Assembly: GCF_001722335.1 (NCBI RefSeq)
Contig: NZ_MIHA01000002.1
Coordinates: 248,001-312,000 of the forward strand
Direction of reading: 5' to 3'
DNA from: Mycolicibacterium flavescens
GTDB lineage: Bacteria; Actinomycetota; Actinomycetes; Mycobacteriales; Mycobacteriaceae
DNA length: 64,000 nt
Under the pieces are notes generated by a model. The model worked only from the letters and a program-made list of their open reading frames with translations, was not told where the DNA came from and did no database searches. Both the position numbers and the translations under genes were made by a program. This document shows, in pieces, positions 1 to 10,732 of this stretch. Positions within the stretch are counted from its first letter, which is position 1, and each line of letters begins with the position of its first letter.

Positions 1-20
1 GGCCATAGACTGGCCACCCT

Positions 21-3000
21 ATGAGCGGTTCGCCTTCGCAGTCCTTCGTGCACCTGCATAACCACACCGAATACTCGATGCTGGACGGCGCCGCCAAGGT
101 CAAGCCGATGCTCGCCGAGGCGCAGCGGCTCGAGATGCCCGCGATCGGCATGACCGACCACGGAAACATGTTCGGCGCCAGCGAGTTCTACAACGCCGCC
201 ACCGAGGCCGGCATCAAACCGATCATCGGTGTCGAGGCCTACATCGCCCCGGCGTCGCGGTTCGACACCAAGCGCATCCAGTGGGGCGATCCCAGCCAGA
301 AGGGCGACGACGTCTCCGGCAGCGGCACCTACACCCACATGACGATGGTGGCCGAGAACGCCACCGGGCTGCGCAACCTGTTCAAGCTGTCGTCGCTGGC
401 GTCGTTCGAGGGGCAGCTCGGCAAGTGGTCCCGCATGGACGCCGAGCTGATCGCCGAGCACGCCGAGGGGATCATCGCCACCACCGGCTGCCCGTCGGGG
501 GAGGTGCAGACCCGGCTGCGGCTCGGACACGACCGCGAGGCACTGGAGGCCGCCGCCAAGTGGCGCGAGATCTTCGGCCCGGAGAACTTCTTCCTCGAGC
601 TGATGGACCACGGCATCGACATCGAGCGCCGGGTCCGCGAAGGGCTGCTCGACATCGGGCAGAAGCTGGGCATCCCGCCGCTGGCCACCAACGACTGCCA
701 CTACGTCACCCGCGACGCCTCCCAGAACCATGAGGCGCTGCTGTGCATCCAGACCGGCAAGACGCTCTCGGATCCCAACCGGTTCAAGTTCGACGGCGAC
801 GGTTACTACCTCAAATCGGCGGCCGAGATGCGGGCGCTGTGGGACGGGCAGGTGCCCGGGGCCTGTGATTCGACGGTGCTGATCGCCGAGCGGGTCACCT
901 CGTATGCCGACGTGTGGACCCCGCGCGACCGGATGCCGGTCTTCCCTGTCCCCGAGGGCCACACCCAGGAGTCCTGGCTGCGCCACGAGGTCAGTGCGGG
1001 CCTGGCCCGCCGGTTCCCCTCGGCCGAGGTGCCGCGGGAGTACGTCGACCGCGCCGACTTCGAGATCAAGGTCATCTGCGAGAAGGGCTACCCGTCCTAC
1101 TTCCTCATCGTCGCCGACCTGATCAACTACGCCCGCTCGGTCGACATCCGGGTCGGGCCGGGCCGCGGGTCGGCCGCCGGGTCGCTGGTCGCCTACGCGC
1201 TGGGCATCACGAACATCGACCCGATTCCATACGGTCTGCTGTTCGAGCGGTTCCTCAACCCCGAGCGGGTGTCGATGCCCGACATCGACATCGACTTCGA
1301 CGACCGGCGCCGCGGCGAGATGCTGCGGTACGCGGCCAACAAGTGGGGCAGCGACCGGGTCGCCCAGGTCATCACATTCGGCACCATCAAAACCAAGGCG
1401 GCGCTGAAGGACTCGGCCCGGGTGCATTACGGGCAGCCGGGGTTCGCGATCGCCGACCGGATCACCAAGGCGCTGCCGCCGCCGATCATGGCCAAGGACA
1501 TCCCGCTGTCGGGCATCACCGACCCCAACCACGAGCGGTACAAGGAGGCCGCCGAGGTCCGCGGGCTGATCGACACCGACCCCGACGTGCGCACCATCTA
1601 CGAGACCGCGCGCGGCCTCGAGGGCCTGGTCCGCAACGCCGGTGTGCACGCCTGCGCGGTGATCATGAGCTCCGAGCCGCTGATCGACGCGATCCCGCTG
1701 TGGAAGCGGCCGCAGGACGGCGCGATCATCACCGGCTGGGACTATCCGTCGTGCGAGGCCATCGGCCTGCTGAAGATGGACTTCCTGGGGCTGCGCAACC
1801 TGACGATCATCGGCGACGCGCTGGAGAACATCAAAGCCAACCGCGGCATCGAACTGGACCTCGAGTCCGTACCCCTCGACGACCAGCCCACCTACGAGCT
1901 GCTCGGCCGCGGTGACACGCTCGGCGTGTTCCAGCTCGACGGCGGGCCGATGCGCGACCTGCTGCGGCGCATGCAGCCCACCGGGTTCGAGGACGTCGTC
2001 GCGGTGATCGCGCTGTACCGCCCCGGCCCGATGGGCATGAACGCCCACAACGACTACGCCGACCGCAAGAACGGCCGCCAGGCGATCAAACCGATCCACC
2101 CGGAACTCGAAGAGCCGCTGCGCGAGATCCTCGCCGAGACCTACGGCCTGATCGTCTACCAAGAGCAGATCATGCGCATCGCCCAGAAGGTCGCCAGCTA
2201 CTCGCTGGCCCGAGCCGACATTCTGCGCAAGGCGATGGGCAAGAAGAAGCGCGAGGTGCTGGAGAAGGAGTTCGAGGGCTTCTCCGAGGGCATGAAGGCC
2301 AACGGCTTCTCGGCCGCGGCGATCAAGGCGCTGTGGGACACGGTGCTGCCGTTCGCCGACTACGCGTTCAACAAGTCACACGCCGCCGGCTACGGGTTGG
2401 TGTCGTACTGGACCGCCTACCTGAAGGCCAACTATCCGGCCGAGTACATGGCCGGGCTGCTCACCTCCGTCGGCGACGACAAGGACAAGGCCGCGGTCTA
2501 TCTGGCCGACTGCCGCCGGCTGGGCATCACGGTGCTGCCGCCCGACGTCAACGAGTCGGCGCTGAACTTCGCCTCGGTCGGCGAGGACATCCGCTACGGG
2601 TTGGGCGCGGTCCGCAACGTCGGCGCCAATGTGGTTGCGTCGCTTATCAACACGCGCACCGAGAAGGGGAAGTACATCGACTTCTCCGACTACCTCAACA
2701 AGATCGACATCAGCGCCTGCAACAAGAAGGTCACCGAGTCGCTGATCAAGGCCGGGGCATTCGACTCGCTCGGGCATCCGCGCAAGGGCCTGTTCCTGAT
2801 CCACACCGACGCCGTCGACTCGGTGCTGGGCACCAAGAAGGCCGAGGCGATGGGCCAGTTCGACCTGTTCGGCGGCGCCGATACCGCGACCGACGCGGTG
2901 TTCACGATCAAGGTGCCCGACGAGGAGTGGGAGGACAAGCACAAGCTGGCGCTGGAACGCGAGATGCTCGGCCTCTACGTGTCCGGGCACCCGCTCAACG

Positions 3001-3566
3001 GCATCGCCCACCTGCTGGCCGCTCAGGTCGACACCGCGATCCCGGCGATCCTCGACGGCGATGTGCCCAACGACACGCAGGTGCGGGTCGGCGGGATCCT
3101 GGCGTCGGTGAACCGGCGGGTCAACAAGAACGGGTTGCCGTGGGCCTCAGCGCAACTGGAGGATCTCACCGGCGGCATCGAGGTGTTGTTCTTCCCGCAG
3201 ACCTACTCGACGTTCGGCGCCGAGATCGCCGACGACGCCGTCGTGCTGGTCGGCGCCAAGGTGGCCATCCGCGATGACCGGATCTCGTTGATCGCCAACG
3301 ACCTTGTGGTGCCGGACTTCTCGAGTGCACAGCTGGACCGGCCGCTGGCGGTGAGCCTGCCGACGCGGCAGTGCACCGTCGACAAGGTGACCGCGCTCAA
3401 GCAGGTGCTGGCGCGGCACCCGGGCACCTCGCAGGTGCATCTGCGGCTGATCAGCGGTGAGCGGATCACCACGCTCGAACTCGACGCCGCGCTGCGGGTG
3501 ACCCCGTCGTCGGCGTTGATGGGTGACCTCAAGGCACTGCTGGGTCCGGGCTGCCTGGGCGGCTGA
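21..3566 (+). CDS. dnaE1: DNA polymerase III alpha subunit DnaE1
   Basis: Replicative polymerase subunit, 1181 aa, the usual length for mycobacterial DnaE1 and without an intein. The N-terminal PHP domain carries HLHNH at residues 11-15. In mycobacteria this domain is the proofreading 3'-5' exonuclease (established for M. tuberculosis DnaE1). The palm motif PDIDID is at about 420-425. Finger, beta-clamp-binding and C-terminal OB-fold regions follow ([14 protein letters not shown] near the middle, [18 protein letters not shown] in the OB part). The sequence is near-identical in style to H37Rv DnaE1 as I recall it. The ATG at 21 has a TAGACT -10-like element at 6-11. The 3' end overlaps the convergent downstream gene by 38 bases. 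Confidence 0.98.
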   Translation: MSGSPSQSFVHLHNHTEYSMLDGAAKVKPMLAEAQRLEMPAIGMTDHGNMFGASEFYNAATEAGIKPIIGVEAYIAPASRFDTKRIQWGDPSQKGDDVSGSGTYTHMTMVAENATGLRNLFKLSSLASFEGQLGKWSRMDAELIAEHAEGIIATTGCPSGEVQTRLRLGHDREALEAAAKWREIFGPENFFLELMDHGIDIERRVREGLLDIGQKLGIPPLATNDCHYVTRDASQNHEALLCIQTGKTLSDPNRFKFDGDGYYLKSAAEMRALWDGQVPGACDSTVLIAERVTSYADVWTPRDRMPVFPVPEGHTQESWLRHEVSAGLARRFPSAEVPREYVDRADFEIKVICEKGYPSYFLIVADLINYARSVDIRVGPGRGSAAGSLVAYALGITNIDPIPYGLLFERFLNPERVSMPDIDIDFDDRRRGEMLRYAANKWGSDRVAQVITFGTIKTKAALKDSARVHYGQPGFAIADRITKALPPPIMAKDIPLSGITDPNHERYKEAAEVRGLIDTDPDVRTIYETARGLEGLVRNAGVHACAVIMSSEPLIDAIPLWKRPQDGAIITGWDYPSCEAIGLLKMDFLGLRNLTIIGDALENIKANRGIELDLESVPLDDQPTYELLGRGDTLGVFQLDGGPMRDLLRRMQPTGFEDVVAVIALYRPGPMGMNAHNDYADRKNGRQAIKPIHPELEEPLREILAETYGLIVYQEQIMRIAQKVASYSLARADILRKAMGKKKREVLEKEFEGFSEGMKANGFSAAAIKALWDTVLPFADYAFNKSHAAGYGLVSYWTAYLKANYPAEYMAGLLTSVGDDKDKAAVYLADCRRLGITVLPPDVNESALNFASVGEDIRYGLGAVRNVGANVVASLINTRTEKGKYIDFSDYLNKIDISACNKKVTESLIKAGAFDSLGHPRKGLFLIHTDAVDSVLGTKKAEAMGQFDLFGGADTATDAVFTIKVPDEEWEDKHKLALEREMLGLYVSGHPLNGIAHLLAAQVDTAIPAILDGDVPNDTQVRVGGILASVNRRVNKNGLPWASAQLEDLTGGIEVLFFPQTYSTFGAEIADDAVVLVGAKVAIRDDRISLIANDLVVPDFSSAQLDRPLAVSLPTRQCTVDKVTALKQVLARHPGTSQVHLRLISGERITTLELDAALRVTPSSALMGDLKALLGPGCLGG

Positions 3567-4323
3567 CCGGCTCCTCGTTCCGTCGGCGTCGCTCGGCCTC
3601 CTTGGCCCGGTCCTCGGCCCAGAAGTCCTCGAAGCGCCGCCCCGGGTGCGCATTGGGCAGCCGGTTCATCGCGGCGCTGAGCCAGCGCGGCGCGGTGGCC
3701 GGGTCGTACTGCGGCAGCGCCGATCCCACGGCGTACAGCGTCTTGAGGGCCACGAAAACCCCGAACAGCGTCGACGGGGCACCGGTGATCGCAACACCCA
3801 GCAGGCCGAAGATCAGCGTCAGGTGCACCACGATCACCCGGCCCAGTCCACGGTTGGCGACCTGCTCGATCCGCCAGAACGGCCACCGGCGCAGCGCCAT
3901 CAGGTCGACGACCAGGTCGGTGGCCAGAAACGCCAGGACCCAGGTGCATCCGAGCGCGACGCTGTGCCACTGGACGCGGGCGATGGCCTCACCGTTGTGG
4001 CTGAGCGTGCCGAGGATGACCGCGAGGAAAACCGCGTGGCCCGCGGAGAACGCCAGTGCGACGAGCAGGAACCCTTTGACGAACGAACCCTGCCCGCGCG
4101 AGGTGCGGCGGTCGGTGCTCGGTGCCAGATAGCGAAAGTGCCCGCGGCGCGGGTTCATTCGCTGATGGACCAGGATCCGGACCGCGACGAACAGGCAGGC
4201 GATGACGTTTTCGGCCCAGTAGACCAGCAGCGTGGTGCCCGCCGACCAGTGCCCGACGAACCAGCCCGCGGCCGGAACCAGGTTGACTCCCAGCAGCGCG
4301 AGCACATGCGCGATGCGCGTCAC
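3529..4323 (-). CDS. DUF6498-like integral membrane protein
   Basis: 264 aa polytopic membrane protein of unknown function. Hydrophobic segments lie near residues 3-25, 28-48, 85-110, 120-145 and 160-195. An early YWAENVI motif is typical of DUF6498-type proteins, and the C-terminal tail is long, hydrophilic, charged and Arg/Glu-rich. The gene runs convergent to dnaE1 and its last 38 bases lie inside the dnaE1 coding end, so no terminator can fit between them. The family name is given from memory of the motif and is less certain than the membrane topology. Confidence 0.75.
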   Translation of the reverse strand: MTRIAHVLALLGVNLVPAAGWFVGHWSAGTTLLVYWAENVIACLFVAVRILVHQRMNPRRGHFRYLAPSTDRRTSRGQGSFVKGFLLVALAFSAGHAVFLAVILGTLSHNGEAIARVQWHSVALGCTWVLAFLATDLVVDLMALRRWPFWRIEQVANRGLGRVIVVHLTLIFGLLGVAITGAPSTLFGVFVALKTLYAVGSALPQYDPATAPRWLSAAMNRLPNAHPGRRFEDFWAEDRAKEAERRRRNEEPVSRPGSPDPAVP

Positions 4324-4391
4324 CGGGTCATCGTCGCACGATCTGCTCAGCCGAGAGCCTGGATGTCAGTGCGGTGCGCCAGGATGGCGCA

Positions 4392-4793
4392 ATGGAATCA
4401 CGACACGTCAGCGTGTGGATCAACGCGGACCCGGACACCGTCTACCGGTTCGCTGCCGACCTGCGAACGTGGCCGTCCTGGGCGGCCGGGCTCGCCGAGG
4501 GCGGGCTGCGCCAGACGGCCGACGGGTGGGTGGCCGACTCGCCGATGGGGCAGGTGCGCGTCGAGCCCACGCCGGAAAACGAATTCGGCGTACTCGACCA
4601 CGTCGTGCAGTTGCCGTCGGGCGAGAAGGTGTACAACCCGATGCGGGTGCAGCCGGGCGACACCGCGGACGCCGCATGCGAGGTGGTGTTCTCGGTGCGG
4701 CGCAGGGCGGGGATGTCGGACGCGGACTTCGACGCCGACGCCGCGGCGGTCGCCGACGATCTGGCGACGCTGCGGGGGCTGATCGAGCGCTGA
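4392..4793 (+). CDS. SRPBCC-family (START-like) protein
   Basis: 133 aa protein with the N-terminal pattern of a helix-grip polyketide cyclase/START-like fold: VSVWINADPDTVYRFAADL followed by WPSWAAGL. Such proteins bind hydrophobic ligands or act in dehydration and cyclisation; the ligand here is unknown. I chose the ATG at 4392 because it directly precedes the first beta strand. An in-frame GTG at 4374 would add six residues. It stands alone on the plus strand between a divergent membrane-protein gene and a membrane glycosyltransferase gene. Confidence 0.72.
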   Translation: MESRHVSVWINADPDTVYRFAADLRTWPSWAAGLAEGGLRQTADGWVADSPMGQVRVEPTPENEFGVLDHVVQLPSGEKVYNPMRVQPGDTADAACEVVFSVRRRAGMSDADFDADAAAVADDLATLRGLIER

Positions 4794-4864
4794 GCCGCCG
4801 GCGCGTTACGGTGGGGCACGGTCACCCGGGGGGGTGATAGTGACGGTGCCTTGGGGGGAAGCGG

Positions 4865-6436
4865 ATGAATTCCGCCGTTGTATTCGATCGCGTGACAAAT
4901 GCGGCCAGGGAGCGGCGCGCTGCTGCATCTGACGCCGCGCTCGTAGGACTGGGTGCATTTCTGGTCGGTCTGGCCGGCGCGCATCAGCCATCGTTCTGGA
5001 AAGACGAAGCGGCCACCATCTCGGTGGCGACGCGCGCGCCTTCGCAGATGTGGGAAATGCTCTCCTCTGTCGACGCTGCGCACGGCTTGTACTACTTCCT
5101 GATGCACGCCTGGTTCGCGATGGTCCCTGTGACAGAGTTCTGGGCGCGTGTGCCGAGCGCTGTGCTGATCGGTGTCGCCGCGGCCGGCGTGGTCGTGCTC
5201 GGTCGTCTGCTGTCGTCGCGGTACGTCGCTGTTGCTGCCGGCGTCGCGTTCGCGGTGCTGCCCCGTACCACCTGGGCCGCGGTCGAGGCACGCTCCTACG
5301 CGCTGACGATGGCGATTGCGGTGTGGCTGACGGTGCTCTGCGTCATCGCGACACGCAGGAACCAGCCGTGGCTGTGGTTGGCCTACAGTGCCAGCCTGGC
5401 GGCCGCGACGGTTGCCAACCTGTTCCTGCTCCTGATGGTCTGCGCCCACGTTGCAGTGGTCGCCGCAACGGCGAACTCGAAGCGAGCGAAGGCAGCCGCC
5501 GGATTCGCCGCGATGTTGGGCGTGGCCCTGGCGGCCCCGTTCCTGCTGCTCGTGCGCTCACAGCTGACCGCTTTCAACTGGATTTGGCCGATCGGCCCGG
5601 CGACTATCGGCCAAGCCCTCGGTGATCAGTACTTCCCCGCCGTGTACTCCAGCAGGCACCAGGCGCAGGACCCGGACCAGACACAGCTCACGCCGGAGAT
5701 GATCGACGCGACCGTACGGTCCTGGGCGTTGGTGGCGCCGGTGCTGCTGGTCGTGGTGATCCTCGGTGTGGTCGCTGTGCGTAACCGACGAAACGCCCAG
5801 TTCGTCGCGGGTTCGCGACCGAGGGTGCTGGTGGCGGTGAGTGCAGCCTGGATCGTCGGCCCGACAACGGCGATGGTGATCTACTCCTTGGTGCAGACGC
5901 CGGTGTATGTGCCCCGCTACCTGTCGTTCACCACGCCGGCGGTCGGGTTGCTGATCGGACTCGCCGCGGCCGTGGCGGGGGTGCACGCCAGACGGATAGC
6001 GGCGATCATCGCGATACTCGTCGTCGCCTCGGTGCCGAACTACCTCGCGCAGCGAAGCGCGTACGCCAAATTCGGGATGGATTACAGCCAGGTCGCGGAC
6101 CTGGTGGAGACCGCATCGTCACCGGGCGATTGCCTGGTCATCGATGACTCCGTCGAAGAAACCAAGCAACTCAAGTCGGCACGCCCGGATGCGTACCCGC
6201 AACTAAGGGACATCGGGCAGGACAAGGACGGCGCCGAACTCAGGACGTGGTCGGAGTCGCGGTTGCCGGCGTCGGCCTGGGCGCCGAGAGTGACAACCTG
6301 CCCCCGCGTCTGGATGATCACGCATCGGGATGCCGCAACGGTGGGGGAAGTCTCGAACATCGTTCGTAGCCACGGGTTCCGCGTCGAGCAGCGATGGGAG
6401 TTCAACCTCCATCAGGTGGCACGGCTGAAGCGTTGA
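4865..6436 (+). CDS. GT-C fold membrane glycosyltransferase (probable polyprenyl-phosphate-mannose type)
   Basis: 523 aa multi-pass membrane protein with about 9-11 hydrophobic segments and a soluble C-terminal domain from about residue 400. The first extracytoplasmic loop carries WKDEAATISVATR; an acidic DE pair in this loop is the catalytic hallmark of GT-C enzymes that use polyprenyl-phosphate sugars. Mycobacteria have several such mannosyl and arabinosyl transferases in lipoglycan synthesis; the acceptor here cannot be read from sequence. A GATAGT -10-like element (4836-4841) and a G-rich ribosome-binding stretch precede the ATG at 4865. It could also be a protein O-mannosyltransferase relative. 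Confidence 0.75.
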   Translation: MNSAVVFDRVTNAARERRAAASDAALVGLGAFLVGLAGAHQPSFWKDEAATISVATRAPSQMWEMLSSVDAAHGLYYFLMHAWFAMVPVTEFWARVPSAVLIGVAAAGVVVLGRLLSSRYVAVAAGVAFAVLPRTTWAAVEARSYALTMAIAVWLTVLCVIATRRNQPWLWLAYSASLAAATVANLFLLLMVCAHVAVVAATANSKRAKAAAGFAAMLGVALAAPFLLLVRSQLTAFNWIWPIGPATIGQALGDQYFPAVYSSRHQAQDPDQTQLTPEMIDATVRSWALVAPVLLVVVILGVVAVRNRRNAQFVAGSRPRVLVAVSAAWIVGPTTAMVIYSLVQTPVYVPRYLSFTTPAVGLLIGLAAAVAGVHARRIAAIIAILVVASVPNYLAQRSAYAKFGMDYSQVADLVETASSPGDCLVIDDSVEETKQLKSARPDAYPQLRDIGQDKDGAELRTWSESRLPASAWAPRVTTCPRVWMITHRDAATVGEVSNIVRSHGFRVEQRWEFNLHQVARLKR

Positions 6437-6439
6437 GCC

Positions 6440-6667
6440 CTATCGGGTGGCGGCGCAGAACGCGCTGAAGACCACCCACGTGACGGTGCCGACACCGGCC
6501 CCGGCGAGCACCGCGGTCGCGGCCGTCGTCGTCGCCACACCGACCACCAGCGCCACCACCGCGCCCAGCACGAGCGCGATCACCTTGTAGGCCGGCCACG
6601 GCACCCCGGCGACGTTGACATCACAGGCCACGCGGGCGGCCGTGGTGCGGAAGTCGGCGGTGGTCAT
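6440..6667 (-). CDS. small two-helix membrane protein, unknown function
   Basis: 75 aa protein with two hydrophobic segments (about residues 24-50 and 52-72) rich in Ala, Val and Thr, and a short cytoplasmic N-terminus. I recognise no family. The start codon lies 7 bases downstream of TATCGT on the minus strand (plus coordinates 6675-6680), which suggests a leaderless transcript. It is convergent with the glycosyltransferase gene, with only a 3-base gap, and divergent from the Ddn-like gene. Confidence 0.6.
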   Translation of the reverse strand: MTTADFRTTAARVACDVNVAGVPWPAYKVIALVLGAVVALVVGVATTTAATAVLAGAGVGTVTWVVFSAFCAATR

Positions 6668-6743
6668 GGCTCCAACGATAGCTCGTAACTCAAGTTTCGG
6701 CCAGCCGAAACACCGCGTGAGGTCTGTCGCATGACGGGCGGTT

Positions 6744-6749
6744 TAGTCT
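6744..6749 (+). promoter_or_regulatory. -10 element, probable leaderless start of the Ddn-like gene
   Basis: TAGTCT matches the mycobacterial TANNNT -10 consensus and ends 6 bases before the ATG at 6756, so transcription probably starts at the start codon. No ribosome-binding site is visible upstream. Confidence 0.55.
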
Positions 6750-6755
6750 GGTCAC

Positions 6756-7193
6756 ATGCCACTCTCCGGAGAGTATGAGCCGAGCCCGTGGGACTGGGTG
6801 CGCGAGCACGCCGACAAGATCGAGGAGACCGGCAGCACGGCCGGCATCGAACTCAAGGGCAAGCCGCTGATCCTGCTGACCACCGTCGGCGCCAAGACCG
6901 GCAAAATCCGCAAGACGCCGCTGATGCGCGTGGAGCACGACGGTGAGTACGCGGTGGTGGCCTCGTTGGGCGGCGCCCCGAAGAACCCGGTCTGGTACTA
7001 CAACGTCAAGGCCCATCCGCGGGTGGAACTGCAGGACGGGCCGGTGACCAAGGAGTACGACGCGCGCGAGGTCTCCGGCGACGAGAAGGCGGTGTGGTGG
7101 GAGCGCGCGGTCGCGGCGTGGCCGGACTACGCCGAGTACCAGACCAAGACCGACCGCCAGATTCCGGTGTTCGTGCTCACTCCGGTCGGCTGA
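6756..7193 (+). CDS. Ddn-family F420-dependent nitroreductase/quinone reductase-like protein
   Basis: 145 aa, the usual size of the deazaflavin-dependent nitroreductase family (Ddn, Rv1558-like). It has the conserved [18 protein letters not shown]-terminus, [17 protein letters not shown] (cofactor-phosphate region) and [16 protein letters not shown]. Family members bind F420H2 and reduce quinones; some activate nitroimidazole drugs. The exact substrate here is not predictable. It lies directly upstream of ilvA, as in M. tuberculosis. Confidence 0.88.
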   Translation: MPLSGEYEPSPWDWVREHADKIEETGSTAGIELKGKPLILLTTVGAKTGKIRKTPLMRVEHDGEYAVVASLGGAPKNPVWYYNVKAHPRVELQDGPVTKEYDAREVSGDEKAVWWERAVAAWPDYAEYQTKTDRQIPVFVLTPVG

Positions 7194-7238
7194 CGGTCCG
7201 ATTCAGAGGTACGGCCAGGTTGGTGGCACTATTGACCG

Positions 7239-8519
7239 GTGTCCGCTGAACTGAGCCAGACCCGGAGCACGTCGCCGCTGACCGCGGCCGATGTCGACGA
7301 GGCCGCTCAGCGAATTTCCGGCGTGGTGCTGCGCACCCCGCTGCAGCTCAGCGACCGGCTCTCCGCCGTCACCGGTGCCACGGTGTACCTCAAGCGCGAG
7401 GACCTGCAGCCGGTCCGGTCCTACAAGCTGCGCGGCGCCCACAACCTGCTGATGCAGTTGTCCGCCGACGAGCTCGCCGCCGGGGTGGTCTGCTCGTCGG
7501 CAGGCAACCACGCGCAGGGCTTCGCGATGGCCTGCCGGTCGATGGGTGTGCGCGGCCGTGTCTACGTGCCGGGCAAGACGCCCAAGCAGAAGCGTGACCG
7601 CATCCGCTATCACGGCGGCGAGTTCATCGAGTTGATCGTCGTGGGGCGCACCTACGACGATGCGGCGGCCGCCGCGCTCGACGACGTCGCCCGCACCGGC
7701 GCCACGCTGGTGCCGCCGTACGACGATCTGCGCACGATGGCCGGGCAGGGCACGATCGCCGCCGAGATCCTCGACCAGCTCGACGGTGAACCCGATGTGG
7801 TGATCGTCCCGGTCGGTGGCGGCGGCTGCGTCGCGGGCATCACCGCCTACCTGGCGGAGAAGACCACCAACACCTCGGTGCTCGGCGTCGAGCCGGCCGG
7901 AGCCGCGTCGATGATGGCGGCGCTGGCAGCCGGCGAGCCGGTGGTGCTCGACGAGGTCGACCAGTTCGTCGACGGCGCCGCGGTGAACCGCGCGGGCGCG
8001 CTGCCGTACCGGGCGCTGGCCGCCGCCGGCGACATGGTGTCGCTGACCACCGTCGACGAGGGCGCCGTGTGTACCGCGATGCTCGACCTGTACCAGAACG
8101 AAGGCATCATCGCCGAACCGGCGGGTGCGCTGTCGGTCGCGGGCCTGGTGGAGGCCGAGATCGAACCCGGCTCGACCGTGGTGTGCGTGATCTCCGGCGG
8201 CAACAACGACGTGTCGCGCTACGGCGAGGTGCTCGAGCGGTCGTTGGTGCACCTCGGGCTCAAGCACTATTTCCTCGTCGACTTCCCGCAGGAACCCGGG
8301 GCGCTGCGCCGGTTCCTCGATCAGGTGCTCGGCCCGAACGACGACATCACGCTGTTCGAATACGTCAAGCGCAACAACCGCGAGACCGGTGAGGCGCTGG
8401 TCGGCATCGAACTAGGGTCGGCCGCCGATTTCGACGGTCTGCTGCAGCGGATGCGCGCCTCCGACATCCACGTCGAGGCGCTCGAACCGGACTCACCGGC
8501 CTACCGGTACCTGCTCTAA
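7239..8519 (+). CDS. ilvA: threonine dehydratase (threonine ammonia-lyase)
   Basis: 426 aa PLP enzyme converting L-threonine to 2-oxobutanoate, the first step of isoleucine synthesis. The PLP lysine is in SYKLRGAHN (Lys63). SSAGNHAQGF and the glycine loop PVGGGGC bind substrate and PLP phosphate. A single C-terminal ACT-like regulatory region starts at about residue 340 (HYFLVDFPQEPGALRRFL), as expected for allosteric control by isoleucine. The GTG start at 7239 is 6 bases after CACTAT, a leaderless arrangement. The 3' end overlaps the convergent downstream gene by 27 bases. Confidence 0.96.
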   Translation: MSAELSQTRSTSPLTAADVDEAAQRISGVVLRTPLQLSDRLSAVTGATVYLKREDLQPVRSYKLRGAHNLLMQLSADELAAGVVCSSAGNHAQGFAMACRSMGVRGRVYVPGKTPKQKRDRIRYHGGEFIELIVVGRTYDDAAAAALDDVARTGATLVPPYDDLRTMAGQGTIAAEILDQLDGEPDVVIVPVGGGGCVAGITAYLAEKTTNTSVLGVEPAGAASMMAALAAGEPVVLDEVDQFVDGAAVNRAGALPYRALAAAGDMVSLTTVDEGAVCTAMLDLYQNEGIIAEPAGALSVAGLVEAEIEPGSTVVCVISGGNNDVSRYGEVLERSLVHLGLKHYFLVDFPQEPGALRRFLDQVLGPNDDITLFEYVKRNNRETGEALVGIELGSAADFDGLLQRMRASDIHVEALEPDSPAYRYLL

Positions 8520-8930
8520 CAGATCCAGCGACTCGTCGTGGGCCCGGAAGATCGGCTCGATGTCGACCCGGTGGCGCCGCGCGGCCTCGATCAGCAGCGC
8601 CGCCCATTGCCGGTCCAGGCCCGACACCGGCCCGACCCCGGGCCGGGTGAGCAGCAGCGCCACCGAGGTGCCGTCCGGGAAGTCGGCCAGGACGTCGCGG
8701 ACTCCGGTCATCACCTCGTCGGCGAGATCGGCGTTCGCGGTCGCCCGCAGCTCGACCTGGCTGAGCGCTTTGATCATTCGGCGGTCGGGGCCGACGAACC
8801 CGACCCACAGCAGGCGTTGACCGAATCCCAGTTCACCCATGAGTGCGCGCCAGCGCTGGCCCATGTCGGCGGTGGAGTGGATCGGGTCGGTCGCGGTCTC
8901 GATCGGCGGCGGCAGGTACGGATGCGTCAT
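8493..8930 (-). CDS. conserved hypothetical protein
   Basis: 145 aa soluble protein from the ATG at 8930 (MTHPYLPPP). In-frame upstream starts at 8942 (ATG) and 8951 (GTG) are possible. No signal peptide, membrane segment or family motif is apparent. There is an alternating strand/helix pattern with FPDGTSVALLLTRPG in the middle. It follows treZ on the minus strand with a 38-base gap and may be the last gene of the trehalose operon. Its end overlaps ilvA by 27 bases. Confidence 0.65.
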   Translation of the reverse strand: MTHPYLPPPIETATDPIHSTADMGQRWRALMGELGFGQRLLWVGFVGPDRRMIKALSQVELRATANADLADEVMTGVRDVLADFPDGTSVALLLTRPGVGPVSGLDRQWAALLIEAARRHRVDIEPIFRAHDESLDLLEQVPVGR

Positions 8931-8968
8931 GACACCGAGCATCACCCGCACGGCGCCCGAAGCGGTAA

Positions 8969-10732
8969 TCAGTTATCCACAGGGCGTCCGGTTGTGGATG
9001 ACGACTTGACAACGGCGAACGAATGCCCCTCGAGCCGAGTCGATTCGGCGGACACGACGGGCTCGCCCCAGGCCAGCACCACGGCGCCGGTGACCGGCAC
9101 CTCGACCGGTTCCGGGCCGAGGTTGCACGCGATCGTGAACGCCCCGCGGTGCATCGCGAACCAACGGGCATTCTCGTCGTAGTCGACCTTCAGGTTGTCC
9201 AGCCACGGGTCGGACAGGTCGGACTCGCTGTGCCGCAACCTGATCAGCTCGCGGTAGACCCTGCGCAGCCCGCCGTGCTCACCCTCGTCGATCTCGTCCC
9301 ACTTGAGCTTCGAGCGCAGGAACGTCTCGGGATCCTGTGGATCCGGGATGTCGTCGGCGTCCCAGCCGTGTTCGGCGAACTCCCGTTTGCGTCCTTCGGC
9401 GGTGGCCCGTGCCAGTTCGGGCTCCGGATGCGAGCTGAAGAACTGGAACGGCGACGACGAACCCCACTCCTCACCCATGAAAAGCATTGCCGTGTAGGGG
9501 GAGAGGATCGCCAGCGCGGCCTTGACCGCGAGCTGGCCGAATGTCAGGTTCTGCGACGGGCGGTCGCCGACGGCGCGGTTGCCCACCTGGTCGTGGGTCA
9601 ACGTGTACGCCAGCAGCCGGGTCGCGGGGATGGTGGAGGTGTCCAGTGGACGCCCGTGCCTGCGGTGCCGGAACGACGAGTACGTGCCCGCGTGGAAGTA
9701 CCCGTGGGTGAGCGTCGCGGCCAGCGCCTCCAGCGTGCCGAAATCGCCGTAGTAGCCCTGTGTCTCGCCGGAGACCGCGGAGTGGATGGCGTGGTGGATG
9801 TCGTCGTCCCACTGCGCGGTCATTCCCAGCCCGCCCCGGTCCCGCGGAGTGATCAGCCGCGGGTCGTTGAGGTCACTCTCGGCGATCAGCGACAGCGGCC
9901 GGCCGACTTCGGTTGCCAGCGCGTCGGTTTCGGCGGACAACTCCTCGAGGATGTGGATCGCTGTGGTGTCGACCAGCGCGTGCACCGCATCCAGCCGCAG
10001 CCCGTCGGCGTGGAAGTCGCGCATCCAGCGCAGCGCACAGTCGAGGATGTAGCGGCGCACCTCGTCGGCGTCGGCGTCGGCGATGTTGATCGACTCGCCC
10101 CACGGGTTGCTGCCCGAGGACAGGTACGGACCGAACTTCGGCAGATAGTTGCCCGACGGGCCGAGGTGGTTGAACACCGCGTCGATCAGCACGCCGAGAC
10201 CGCGTCGGTGACAGGCGTCGATCAGCCGGATCAGTGCGTCCGGCCCGCCGTACGGTTCGTGCACGGCGTACCACAGCACCCCGTCGTACCCCCAGCCGTG
10301 TGTTCCGCCGAACGCATTGACCGGCATCAGCTCGACGAAGTCGATGCCGAGATCGACCAGGTAGTCCAACTTCTCGATCACCGCGTCGAACGTGCCCTCG
10401 GGGGTGAACGTGCCGACGTGCAGCTCGTAGATCACCGCACCTTCGATCGAGCGGCCGGCCCAGTCGCCGTCGCTCCATGCCGACGGGTCCGGTTGCCACA
10501 GCTGCGATCTGTCGTGCACGCCGTCGGGCTGGCGGGGTGAGCGGGGGTCGGGCAGCACCTTGGGGTGCTCGACATCGAGCTGGTCGAGGACGAAGCCGTA
10601 CCGCGCGTCGGCCGCCGCGTCGACCTCAGCGCGCCACCACCCGTCATCGGAGCGGACCATGTCGTGCAGTGTGCCCTCGACGTCGAGCCGGACCAGCTCG
10701 GGGCGCGGCGCCCACACCGCGAACTCAGTCAT
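8969..10732 (-). CDS. treZ: malto-oligosyltrehalose trehalohydrolase TreZ
   Basis: 587 aa GH13 enzyme that releases trehalose from maltooligosyltrehalose, the last step of the TreX-TreY-TreZ route. It has an N-terminal CBM48-like beta domain (about 1-90) and a (beta/alpha)8 barrel with the nucleophile Asp248 in GLRLDAVHA, acid/base Glu285 in LIAESDL and LTHDQVGNR as the third conserved region. YELHVGTFTPEGTF is the family hallmark preceding the barrel. The start overlaps the end of treY by 8 bases, so the two are translationally coupled. Confidence 0.96.
   Translation of the reverse strand: MTEFAVWAPRPELVRLDVEGTLHDMVRSDDGWWRAEVDAAADARYGFVLDQLDVEHPKVLPDPRSPRQPDGVHDRSQLWQPDPSAWSDGDWAGRSIEGAVIYELHVGTFTPEGTFDAVIEKLDYLVDLGIDFVELMPVNAFGGTHGWGYDGVLWYAVHEPYGGPDALIRLIDACHRRGLGVLIDAVFNHLGPSGNYLPKFGPYLSSGSNPWGESINIADADADEVRRYILDCALRWMRDFHADGLRLDAVHALVDTTAIHILEELSAETDALATEVGRPLSLIAESDLNDPRLITPRDRGGLGMTAQWDDDIHHAIHSAVSGETQGYYGDFGTLEALAATLTHGYFHAGTYSSFRHRRHGRPLDTSTIPATRLLAYTLTHDQVGNRAVGDRPSQNLTFGQLAVKAALAILSPYTAMLFMGEEWGSSSPFQFFSSHPEPELARATAEGRKREFAEHGWDADDIPDPQDPETFLRSKLKWDEIDEGEHGGLRRVYRELIRLRHSESDLSDPWLDNLKVDYDENARWFAMHRGAFTIACNLGPEPVEVPVTGAVVLAWGEPVVSAESTRLEGHSFAVVKSSSTTGRPVDN

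Noticed and set aside
1..3566. Possible intein in DnaE1
   Set aside because: At 1181 aa the protein has normal length and uninterrupted motifs.
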